Source: [Mycobacterium] stephanolepidis
Lineage (GTDB): Bacteria; Actinomycetota; Actinomycetes; Mycobacteriales; Mycobacteriaceae
Reading direction: 5' to 3'
Assembly (NCBI RefSeq): GCF_002356335.1
Contig: NZ_AP018165.1
Span: forward strand, 4,930,486-4,994,485
DNA: 64,000 nt
Made by a program: the position numbers and the translations under genes. Below the pieces are notes generated by a model. That model saw only the letters and a program-made list of their open reading frames with translations, was not told the DNA's origin and searched no databases. Positions 17,867 through 25,379 of the stretch are shown in pieces (within the stretch, counting starts at the first letter, position 1; the number at the start of each line of letters is the position of its first letter).

Positions 17867-18547
17867 TCAGCGGGCGAGCTTGTCCAGCAGCAGCGTGAAC
17901 ATCGCCTCGGTCTTGTCATCGTTGGGGTCGAGTCGGCAGAACATCACCGAAGCGACGTAGTTCGCGCGCTGGCGCGCCACCAGACGGCAGGACCACGGTG
18001 AACGGTCAGTGGTTCGCGTCCAGTTCACCTCGTCTTGACCGCTGTGCCCGATGCTGAGCGTCCAATTCTCCGCGATGCCGTTGACCGAGGTAACGCCATG
18101 TACTCCATCGCATCTGGACATGCGCTGGGCGAATTGCTCGAACTGCTGACTTGCCGAGGTAGCGGTCTCGAAGACAATCAGCGCTGACCCCATGGTGTGC
18201 TGGCGAACCCTTCCGACCGTCTCGGAATACGCCTGGATGCGCGCCGCACCGAAGCTCAGGTACTGCTGCCGCGTGGCCAACGAGTATCCGTATGCACAGT
18301 CGGAGACCGTGTTGGCCGTCGAGAGCACAGTTTCGACGGCGGGAATGGTCCTGATATCCGGAAGGCCCACTGCCGCAAGGATATCCGACGCCGACAGAAG
18401 CCGGTCTTCAAGGTCGGCCTGCCTGGGCGGCAGCACCGGATACAACTTCTCCGGCCTGGCGGGGGCCGCCGCGTCGCCCTCAACCGCGTGCGTACAGGAG
18501 GCCAACAGCGCGGCGGCCGTCAGTAAAACGGCTGGTGCCCAGCGCAT
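17867..18547 (-). CDS. Lipoprotein with PknH-type extracellular sensor domain, copy 2
   Basis: A 226-residue exported lipoprotein. The signal peptide ends in the lipobox LLASC, so Cys18 would be acylated. The mature part resembles the PknH_C extracellular domain: four spaced cysteines, an ISNGxxxW-like ENWTLSIGHSG segment, and WSCRLVARQRANYVASVMFC near the C-terminus. In Mtb this fold occurs on PknH and on several lipoproteins (Lpq/Lpp group); ligands are unknown. No kinase gene is nearby. Its ATG overlaps the stop of the upstream paralogue by one base (TAATG), so both are made together. Confidence 0.75.
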   Translation of the reverse strand: MRWAPAVLLTAAALLASCTHAVEGDAAAPARPEKLYPVLPPRQADLEDRLLSASDILAAVGLPDIRTIPAVETVLSTANTVSDCAYGYSLATRQQYLSFGAARIQAYSETVGRVRQHTMGSALIVFETATSASQQFEQFAQRMSRCDGVHGVTSVNGIAENWTLSIGHSGQDEVNWTRTTDRSPWSCRLVARQRANYVASVMFCRLDPNDDKTEAMFTLLLDKLAR

Positions 18548-19236
18548 TACCGTGTCCCCGAGAGTTTTAGCGTCAATCGGTCCAGCACGTTGCCCGCCTT
18601 GTTATCCGAACCGTGAGTGCAGAACATCGACGATGCCACAAAGTTGGCCCGCTGTCGTGCAGCCATGTAACAGGTCCAGCTCGAGTCGACCACGCTGCGC
18701 GTCCACGCCACCTCGTCGGCGGTGTCGGCACTGGTGATGCTCAGCTTCCATGAGGAGGGATCGCGCTGTGTATGCGTGGCGCTCGTGATCGCGTCGCACC
18801 TGGCCATCAGACCGTTGAACCGCTGGAACTGTTGTCGAGCCGTGGCATCGTCGGAGAAGGTCACCACCGCGTTTCCCACCGTATGCAGCCGCGCGACATC
18901 GCTCTCCTCCACATACAACTCGATGCGCGCCGCCTCGTGCTTCTCATAGGAAGCGATTTCGGCCAGTGAGTAGCCAGCCGCGCACACGGTGGCGTCGGTG
19001 GTCGAGCGGAACATCGCGTCCACTGCCTGCCCCGGCTCTAGCCGTGGCAACTCCGATATCTCGCGAATCTGCCGCCCCGTAAGCAGTGTGCCACCGGGAA
19101 GCTTGCAGCCGATGGCGTGCAGTTCTGGATAAAGGCCAGCACGCTCGGGCGGCGGGGTGGCGAGTCCGTCGGCTACGCGGGAGCAGCCGCCACAGGCAAC
19201 CATCACGCAGATCAACACCGCCGCCGCCCGCATCAC
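18547..19236 (-). CDS. Lipoprotein with PknH-type extracellular sensor domain, copy 1
   Basis: A 229-residue paralogue of the next gene in the operon. The signal peptide MMRAAAVLICVMVACGGCSR ends in a lipobox at ACGGC. The mature domain repeats the pattern: CAAGYSLAEI, FNGLMARCDAI, SSWKLSITSAD, SSWTCYMAARQRANFVASSM, with matching cysteines. The pair is a diverged tandem duplication. It lies between the bkdC stop (19285, same strand) and copy 2, so read-through from the bkd operon is possible. Confidence 0.75.
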   Translation of the reverse strand: MMRAAAVLICVMVACGGCSRVADGLATPPPERAGLYPELHAIGCKLPGGTLLTGRQIREISELPRLEPGQAVDAMFRSTTDATVCAAGYSLAEIASYEKHEAARIELYVEESDVARLHTVGNAVVTFSDDATARQQFQRFNGLMARCDAITSATHTQRDPSSWKLSITSADTADEVAWTRSVVDSSWTCYMAARQRANFVASSMFCTHGSDNKAGNVLDRLTLKLSGTR

Positions 19237-19284
19237 CGCACCCCCTATCCCAGCATCCCCACCCGAGGTTTGCTAGAAGCGAAG

Positions 19285-20541
19285 CTACACCACCAGTGCC
19301 ATGCGAGGGTCGGTAAGCAGCGCACCCAGATCCGCGAGGAACTTGGACCCCTGCTCACCGTCCACCAGTCGGTGGTCGAAGGACAGCGCGAGCGTGGTGA
19401 CGTCGCGGACGGCGAGTTCTCCGTGCACCACCCAGGGGCGTTTGGCAATCGAGCCCAGTGCCAGGATGGCCGCTTCGCCCGGATTGATGATCGGGGTACC
19501 CGCATCGACGCCGAAGACTCCGATATTGGTCAGCGTGAACGTTCCGCCGGACATGTCGGCGGGCGCGGTCTTTCCCTCGCGTGCGGTAGTCACCAACTGC
19601 GCGAATGCGATCGCCAGTTCACGCAGCGACATCCCGCCAGCGTTCTTCACGTTCGGGACCACCAGTCCGCGCTCGGTCGCTGCCGCCACACCGAGATTCA
19701 CGTAATGCTTGATGACGATCTCGCCGGCTTGCTCATCCCAGGTGGAATTCAGCGAGGGGTGCGACCGCAGAGTCAGCAGCACCATCCGCGCGACCAGCGT
19801 CATGGGCGTGAGTTTGAGATCGGGGAACTTCGCCTTCAACTCGGCCAGTAGCTCCATAGTCGCGGTCATATCGACCGTGAGGAACTCGGTGACGTGGGGC
19901 GCCGTGAAGGCGCTGCGCACCATGGCGGCCGCCGTGTACTTGCGGACGCCCGCGATGGGAATCCGCGTCTCCCCGCCCACTGGGGCCGGGACCGGGGGCT
20001 CAGCCTGCGGAGCGCGCGCGGTGAGACTGCGCGTATAGGCCTCCACATCCTGGCGGGTGATGCTGCCCCCGATCCCCGTGCCGCTGATCAGGTCGAGGGC
20101 CACGCCCAGTTCGGCGGCCAGTTTGCGCACCGACGGTTTCGCGGCGGCCCGCGCCGGTTCCGGTGGGGCAACCGGCGCCTCGGGTTCGACGAGGGCGAGA
20201 GCGGCCGAGCCCGTGCCCGCGCGCCGCCGTCGTCGGGTCTGGCCCGTCGACTCCGATGGGCCGTAGCCGACCAGGTTGGCGGGCTCGTCCGGTTCGGCAC
20301 CGGCGACCTCGATCGAGATCAGCGGCGACCCGACCGCGAGAGTCGAGTTCTCCGCCGCCTCCAGCGCCACCACTGTTCCTTCGTACGGCGACGGCAGCTC
20401 GACCGTCGCCTTGGCGGTCTCCACATCGGCGAGCACCTGGTTGAGCTTCACCTCATCGCCGACCTTCACCTTCCAGGCGATCAGGTCGGCTTCGGTGAGC
20501 CCCTCACCGAGATCCGGAAGTAGAAACTGTTTGACTGCCAT
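19285..20541 (-). CDS. bkdC: Branched-chain 2-oxoacid dehydrogenase E2 (dihydrolipoyl acyltransferase)
   Basis: Transfers the acyl group from the E1-bound intermediate to CoA. Domains in order: a lipoyl domain at residues 1-80 with the lipoylated Lys44 in DVETAKAT, a peripheral-subunit-binding domain at about 137-170 (VRKLAAELGVALDLISGTGI), and a catalytic domain from about 200 with SFDHRLVDG near the C-terminus. A single lipoyl domain and 418 residues fit Mtb BkdC (Rv2495c) better than pyruvate-dehydrogenase DlaT. It follows bkdB by 16 bases. The pathway feeds valine, leucine and isoleucine carbon into acyl-CoAs. Confidence 0.93.
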   Translation of the reverse strand: MAVKQFLLPDLGEGLTEADLIAWKVKVGDEVKLNQVLADVETAKATVELPSPYEGTVVALEAAENSTLAVGSPLISIEVAGAEPDEPANLVGYGPSESTGQTRRRRRAGTGSAALALVEPEAPVAPPEPARAAAKPSVRKLAAELGVALDLISGTGIGGSITRQDVEAYTRSLTARAPQAEPPVPAPVGGETRIPIAGVRKYTAAAMVRSAFTAPHVTEFLTVDMTATMELLAELKAKFPDLKLTPMTLVARMVLLTLRSHPSLNSTWDEQAGEIVIKHYVNLGVAAATERGLVVPNVKNAGGMSLRELAIAFAQLVTTAREGKTAPADMSGGTFTLTNIGVFGVDAGTPIINPGEAAILALGSIAKRPWVVHGELAVRDVTTLALSFDHRLVDGEQGSKFLADLGALLTDPRMALVV

Positions 20542-20557
20542 GGATTTCGCACCTCTC

Positions 20558-21535
20558 CTATACGGCGATAGCGCGGTCGACGGCGTCCATCACCCGCTCC
20601 GCATCGGGCAGGAAGTGGTGCTCCACCTTGTTGGCGGGGTACGGGAGAGCGAAACCACCGACCCGTAGCACCGGCGCCTCCAAGTGGTAGAAGCACCGCT
20701 CGGTAATGCGTGCCGCGATCTCGGCGCCCAATCCCATGAACACCGATGCTTCGTGGACCACCACCAGTCGGCCCGTCTTGCGGACCGAGGTCTCCAGAGT
20801 CTCGAAGTCGACCGGCGAAAGGGAGCGCAGATCGACAACCTCGATCGACATCCCCTCGGCCGCGGCCATTTCCGCCGCGGCCGTGGCGACGGCGACCATC
20901 GGGCCATATGCGGCCACCGTGGCCGCAGTACCGGGCCGGACGATGCGGGCGGACGATAGTGGGAGTAGGTCTTGTGATTCGGTGTTGACCTCACCCTTCT
21001 CCCAGTAGCGCCGCTTGGGCTCGAAGAAGATGACCGGGTCGTCGCACGCCACGGACTGGCGGATCATGTCGTAGGCATCTTGGGGTGATCCACACGCCAC
21101 CACCCGTAGGCCCGCGGTGTGGGCGAAGTAGGCCTCCGGTGATTCCGAATGGTGTTCCACCGCACCGATTCCGCCGCCGAACGGGATGCGGATGGTCAGC
21201 GGCATGCCCACCGCACCCTTGGTGCGGTAGTGCAGCTTGGCCACCTGACTGACGATCTGATCGAAAGCCGGGTACACGAAGCCGTCGAATTGGATCTCGC
21301 ACACCGGGCGATATCCACGCATGGCCAAACCCACCGCGGTGCCGATGATTCCGGATTCGGCGAGCGGCGTGTCGATGACTCGATGGTCGCCGAAGTCTTT
21401 CTGCAGCCCGTCGGTGACCCGGAAGACCCCGCCGAGCTTGCCGACGTCCTCCCCCATGACGATCACCTTGTCGTCGTCTTCCAGGGCCGCACGCAGACCC
21501 GCGTTCAGGGCGCCGGACATGGTCATTCTGGTCAT
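20558..21535 (-). CDS. bkdB: Branched-chain 2-oxoacid dehydrogenase E1 beta subunit
   Basis: Beta subunit of the thiamine-diphosphate E1 component, 325 residues. Typical segments are VIVMGEDVGKLGGVFRVTDG, DTPLAESGIIGTAVGLAMRG, RIPFGGGIGAVEHHSESPEA and the C-terminal PYPANKVEHHFLPDAERV. It forms an alpha2beta2 tetramer with BkdA. Its ATG overlaps the bkdA stop as ATGA, indicating translational coupling and 1:1 output. Confidence 0.95.
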   Translation of the reverse strand: MTRMTMSGALNAGLRAALEDDDKVIVMGEDVGKLGGVFRVTDGLQKDFGDHRVIDTPLAESGIIGTAVGLAMRGYRPVCEIQFDGFVYPAFDQIVSQVAKLHYRTKGAVGMPLTIRIPFGGGIGAVEHHSESPEAYFAHTAGLRVVACGSPQDAYDMIRQSVACDDPVIFFEPKRRYWEKGEVNTESQDLLPLSSARIVRPGTAATVAAYGPMVAVATAAAEMAAAEGMSIEVVDLRSLSPVDFETLETSVRKTGRLVVVHEASVFMGLGAEIAARITERCFYHLEAPVLRVGGFALPYPANKVEHHFLPDAERVMDAVDRAIAV

Positions 21536-22611
21536 GATGCGATCCCTTCATCCTCAAAGCCCGCAAGATATTCCAAATAGTCGCGCCGTTCCGCGGCGAC
21601 AAGCGAATGCGGTTCTGCGTATACGTGGTTGAACATGTCGGCGGCGGTCGGCTCGATGGTGCCGAGACATCCCGCGCGCATTTCGGCGGCCACGGCATCG
21701 GCCTTGGCCGCGATGCGCTGCTTCTCCGAATCTGTCAGGACGCCCAGTCTTTCCAAATACTTCTCCACCCGCGACAGCGGGTCTTTGGCACGCCATTCGT
21801 CAAGCTCGGCGGAGTTGCGGTACTTGGTCGGATCATCGGAGGTGGTGTGCGGCCCCATCCGGTAGGTGACCGCTTCGACGAGGGTGGGCCCGCTACCCTC
21901 GCGCGCGCGCCGCAGCGCCGCGCGGGTCACCGCCATCACCGCGAGCACGTCGTTGCCATCCACCTGGATTCCCGGCACACCGAATCCTGTGCCACGCGCG
22001 GCCAGTGGCAGATGACTCTGCACCCGCACCGGCTCGCTGATGGCCCACTGGTTGTTCTGACAGAAGAAGACCACGGGCGCACCGAAACTCGACGCGAAGG
22101 CGAAAGCCTCCGACACGTCGCCCTGACTGGTCGCGCCATCGCCGAAGTACGCGATGACCGCGGCATCGGCGCCGTCGAACTTGACACCCATCGCGTATCC
22201 GGTGGCGTGCAGCGACTGCGCTCCGACGATGATCGCCGGTGTGGTGACATTGTGGTCGCGAGGATTCCAGCCCGACTGCGTTGAACCGCGCCAGAATTGG
22301 AGCATGGCAGTGGGTTCGATACCGCGACAGTAGGCGACACCGTGCTCACGAAAACTCGTGAAGGCGAAGTCATCGTGTGCCAGCGCACGCGCGGAGCCGA
22401 CCTGAGCGGCCTCCTGACCCAGCAGCGGTGCCCAGAGCGCGAGCTCACCCTGACGCTGCAGCGCTGTGGCCTCGGTGTCGATGCGGCGAACCACGACCAT
22501 GTCCTCGTAGAGCGCGACCAGCTGCTGGTCGTCGATATCCGCGACCAGCGGCGCGTACGCCGGATCCTCGACCCGGTTGCCCTCCGGATCCAGGAGCTGG
22601 ATGGTTTCCAT
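21532..22611 (-). CDS. bkdA: Branched-chain 2-oxoacid dehydrogenase E1 alpha subunit
   Basis: Alpha subunit that holds thiamine diphosphate and decarboxylates branched 2-oxoacids. The ThDP/magnesium motif AYFGDGATSQGDVSEAFAFA and the partner NNQWAIS are present, and the C-terminal half has YRMGPHTTSDDPTKYR. The start is open. The ATG at 22611 (METIQLLDPEG) has GAGGCGGG just upstream and is used here. The frame continues to GTG 22638, but that codon lies inside the left arm of the inverted repeat at 22628-22641. It is the first gene of bkdABC and diverges from an Lrp-type regulator, the usual arrangement for bkd operons. Confidence 0.93.
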   Translation of the reverse strand: METIQLLDPEGNRVEDPAYAPLVADIDDQQLVALYEDMVVVRRIDTEATALQRQGELALWAPLLGQEAAQVGSARALAHDDFAFTSFREHGVAYCRGIEPTAMLQFWRGSTQSGWNPRDHNVTTPAIIVGAQSLHATGYAMGVKFDGADAAVIAYFGDGATSQGDVSEAFAFASSFGAPVVFFCQNNQWAISEPVRVQSHLPLAARGTGFGVPGIQVDGNDVLAVMAVTRAALRRAREGSGPTLVEAVTYRMGPHTTSDDPTKYRNSAELDEWRAKDPLSRVEKYLERLGVLTDSEKQRIAAKADAVAAEMRAGCLGTIEPTAADMFNHVYAEPHSLVAAERRDYLEYLAGFEDEGIAS

Positions 22612-22627
22612 ACCCGCCTCGCTAACC

Positions 22628-22693
22628 ATCTGATGCACTGTCCATGCCTGACCGTCACCCCAGAGGTGTGTCTTGCTTCACAGTGCATCAGAT
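22628..22693. promoter_or_regulatory. Perfect 14-bp inverted repeat in the bkd-lrp intergenic region
   Basis: ATCTGATGCACTGT (22628-22641) and ACAGTGCATCAGAT (22680-22693) are perfect inverted repeats 38 bases apart, between divergent bkdA and the Lrp gene. Their centres are about five helical turns apart, a spacing that suits Lrp octamers that loop or wrap DNA. A direct repeat of ATACTGCGC at 22698-22706 and 22763-22771 lies on the regulator side. Binding by the adjacent Lrp protein is inference. Confidence 0.65.
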
Positions 22694-22774
22694 AGTCATA
22701 CTGCGCAACCGATGCGTGTCGCATTGTGCATAGTGCCCAGCTCTTGTGGTCAATTCTGTGCGATACTGCGCTCT

Positions 22775-23248
22775 ATGACCACTCTGGACGCCACTGATGC
22801 GAAGTTGTTACTCGCGCTCACGCAAACACCCCGAGCGTCCGGCGTGGAGCTGGCGCAGCGACTGAATCTGTCCCGCAACACCGTGCAGGCCCGGCTGACC
22901 CGCTGGGACCAGCACGAGGCGCTGGCCGGTATCGACCACCAGATCGTGCCGCGCGCGATGGGCTATCCCATGACGGCTTACGTCACCGCACGCATCGACC
23001 AGCATCAGCTCAAGGGGATAGGCGTGGCGCTGGCCGACGTGCCGGAGGTGGTGCAGGTGCACGGGCTGGCGGGCGCCGACGATCTGATGATCAAGGTGGT
23101 GGCCGTCGACAGCGACGACCTATACCGAATCGCCGGGAACATCCTCGATATCCCCGGCATCACGCGCACGTCGATCGCGATTGCCATGCACGAGTTGGTG
23201 GCATTCCGGATGACGCCACTGCTGCGGCGCCTCGCCGGACAAGACTGA
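22775..23248 (+). CDS. bkdR: Lrp/AsnC-family regulator (BkdR-like)
   Basis: A 157-residue feast/famine regulator. The N-terminal helix-turn-helix (ATDAKLLLALTQTPRASGVE, then LAQRLNLSRNTVQARLTRW) spans residues 5-50. The C-terminal RAM ligand domain includes VTARIDQHQ and VHGLAGADDLMIKVVAVDSD. Divergent transcription from bkdABC strongly suggests control of that operon by branched-chain amino acids, as with BkdR elsewhere. The ATG at 22775 lies 7 bases after GATACT, so translation may be leaderless. It converges on the glycoside hydrolase gene with a 4-base gap. Confidence 0.9.
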   Translation: MTTLDATDAKLLLALTQTPRASGVELAQRLNLSRNTVQARLTRWDQHEALAGIDHQIVPRAMGYPMTAYVTARIDQHQLKGIGVALADVPEVVQVHGLAGADDLMIKVVAVDSDDLYRIAGNILDIPGITRTSIAIAMHELVAFRMTPLLRRLAGQD

Positions 23249-23252
23249 GCGC

Positions 23253-24593
23253 TCAGCCCAGCCAGTCCAGAACCGCTGCGGCCGTCCAGGATTGCTGCAT
23301 GCTGCCCAGCGGCGCCCCGGTAAACGGTTCGTAGTACTCCGCGAAGGAACCGTCACCCGCCTGCCGCAAGCCCTCCTGCCGGAGCAGGAACGCACGTTCA
23401 CTCCATCCACGCCTCTCGAACGCCCAACAGAACAGCCAGGTGAGCACCGGCCAAACCGGACCCCGCCAATACTCGCGCGGACGAAAGTCCCGGGACACCG
23501 GCGACGTCGACGGCACCAGTGCGTACCGCAGATCGGGGTGGCCGCAGAAGCGTGGTCCTTCCAACAGCCGCAGCAGCGCCAACTCCTGCGGACGCGGCAG
23601 CCCCCCGGACAGCAGCGGTGCGAACATGGCCACCGTGTCGGTCGCCACCCACTTGCCGGTCTTAACGTCGAAATCCCTTGCCGCACCGCTACGTTCTTCG
23701 GTGGTGTCGATTACCCCGGCGCAGAACCGCTCGGCCCAGCCGTGCAGTTCACGCACATCGGCTCGCGGGCGCGCATGCTCCTCACCGATGGTGGCCAGCA
23801 CCTCACAGGCCACCGCGAAGATCGCCGATACGAACACGTCCTCCATGACGAAGCTCATGACGTCCGGCAGCCGGGCATCGTCGTAGCCCACCGACTTCAT
23901 CTCTTCCAGCAGCCACAGATAGACGTCGTACTCGGAGTCCTTGGGGCGCTGCGAGGCGTCGGTGATGATCGCGGTGTCCTCCCGCACATACGGCGGCAGC
24001 TCTCCGGGAACAACATTGGCGTACGCGCCGTCCCAGCGCGGCGAGTTGTCCATCCCCGATTCCCAGCCGTGATACAGGGTGATGCGGCCGTGCTGGTTCT
24101 GATCGCGAGTCTCGGCAAGCCACCGATGCCACCGCATGAGGTCTGCCCAGCGCCTGTCCAGGAACGCCTCCGCGATGCCGCGCGCACTCCGGCCACGGCG
24201 GCGCGCGTGATCCAGGATGCGTTGCACCGCTATGGCATGCACCGGCGGCTGGGTAATGCCCGATGTCTGGTAGTTCGACGGCGCGTTCACCGCCAGTTCC
24301 GAGGTGCGCCAGCGCGCGGGTCCCGGAAAGTATCCGTCGACCCCGTTGGCGAAGACGATGTGCGGGATCATCCCGTTGGCCCATTGCGCGGAAAGCAGGG
24401 TGTCCAATTCGGTGACGGCGCGTTCGACGCTCAGCGGCGCCAGGCCGACCGCCACGAATGCCGCGTCCCAGCTCCACATATGGGGGTACAACTTGGGGGC
24501 GGCACTGGTCATCGTCCCCCTGTCATTTCCCCTCAGCAGGTATGCCGCACGTGCGGCCAACTGCGTGGGGGTGAACATCGGGTGGGACGGCAT
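23253..24593 (-). CDS. ggH: Glucosylglycerate hydrolase-like GH63 enzyme
   Basis: A 446-residue alpha/alpha-barrel glycoside hydrolase. Its length equals that of the characterised Mycolicibacterium hassiacum glucosylglycerate hydrolase (recalled), which releases glucose and glycerate from stored glucosylglycerate when nitrogen returns. Typical GH63 segments are MWSWDAAFVAVGLAPL, ANGMIPHIVF, YHGWESGMDNSPRWDGAY and REYWRGPVWPVLTWLF. The start MPSHPMFTPTQL at 24593 was chosen; the frame continues upstream only into the divergent SDR. No signal peptide, so cytoplasmic. Mannosylglycerate or another short glucoside remain alternative substrates. Confidence 0.8.
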   Translation of the reverse strand: MPSHPMFTPTQLAARAAYLLRGNDRGTMTSAAPKLYPHMWSWDAAFVAVGLAPLSVERAVTELDTLLSAQWANGMIPHIVFANGVDGYFPGPARWRTSELAVNAPSNYQTSGITQPPVHAIAVQRILDHARRRGRSARGIAEAFLDRRWADLMRWHRWLAETRDQNQHGRITLYHGWESGMDNSPRWDGAYANVVPGELPPYVREDTAIITDASQRPKDSEYDVYLWLLEEMKSVGYDDARLPDVMSFVMEDVFVSAIFAVACEVLATIGEEHARPRADVRELHGWAERFCAGVIDTTEERSGAARDFDVKTGKWVATDTVAMFAPLLSGGLPRPQELALLRLLEGPRFCGHPDLRYALVPSTSPVSRDFRPREYWRGPVWPVLTWLFCWAFERRGWSERAFLLRQEGLRQAGDGSFAEYYEPFTGAPLGSMQQSWTAAAVLDWLG

Positions 24594-24700
24594 CCGTCCA
24601 TTGTGCGGCGTACCCGCCCATTCCCTCTCGCCGAAAGCCGACTTTTGGTGTGAAAGTGCGAGTAGACGCCGCCAAAAGTCCACATTCGACGGAAGGCGGC

Positions 24701-24706
24701 TAGCCT
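24701..24706 (+). promoter_or_regulatory. -10 box for leaderless SDR mRNA
   Basis: TAGCCT, then 7 bases, then the ATG at 24714. No Shine-Dalgarno is visible, consistent with a leaderless transcript. Confidence 0.55.
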
Positions 24707-24713
24707 GGCGCGC

Positions 24714-25379
24714 ATGCCCCTCGCTCTCATCACCGGCGCAAGCGGCGGTCTCGGTGCTGCCATCGCACGTGCCCTGGCCCCCACCCATGCACTCCTGCTG
24801 GGAGGCCGCCCGTCCACGCGACTGGACGCACTGGCCGACGAATTGCAGGCCACAGCATGGCCGGTAGACCTGGGCGACGAGAGCGCACTGCTGGCGGCCA
24901 CCGCCGGCATCGACGAACTCGACGTACTGGTGCACAACGCCGGGGTGTCCTATCCGGCGACGATCGCCGATTCGCAGTTGGCGGACTGGCGTAAAACCTT
25001 TGACGTCAATGTCTTAGCCCCGGTGGCACTGACCAAGGCCCTGCTTCCCGCCCTGCGCGCGGCACAGGGCGACGTGGTGTTCGTCAATTCCGGAGCGGGA
25101 ATCAACGCACACCCGGGCATCGGCTCCTACTCTGCGAGCAAGTTCGCATTACGCGGCGTCGCCGATGTGCTGCGGGCCGAGGAGCCACGGCTGCGGGTGA
25201 CCTCGGTGCATCCCGGCCGGATCAGCACCCCGATGCAGCAGGAACTCACCGAACATGAAGGGCGCGTATACAACCCGGATGAGTACATGCGCCCCGAGTC
25301 CGTCGCGCAGCTGATCGTCGATGCCGTGAAGCTGCCACGCGACGCTCGTGTGCACCAGATCGTGGTGCGCCAGAACTAA
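24714..25379 (+). CDS. Short-chain dehydrogenase/reductase
   Basis: A 221-residue SDR. It has the glycine-rich TGASGGLG at 7-14, HNAGVSYP near 75, a Ser in [11 protein letters not shown] and [10 protein letters not shown] with the catalytic Tyr and Lys. It is short because the loop after beta-3 is reduced. The substrate is unknown. It diverges from the glucosylglycerate hydrolase gene and converges on leuS, with stop codons overlapping by 4 bases. Confidence 0.88.
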   Translation: MPLALITGASGGLGAAIARALAPTHALLLGGRPSTRLDALADELQATAWPVDLGDESALLAATAGIDELDVLVHNAGVSYPATIADSQLADWRKTFDVNVLAPVALTKALLPALRAAQGDVVFVNSGAGINAHPGIGSYSASKFALRGVADVLRAEEPRLRVTSVHPGRISTPMQQELTEHEGRVYNPDEYMRPESVAQLIVDAVKLPRDARVHQIVVRQN

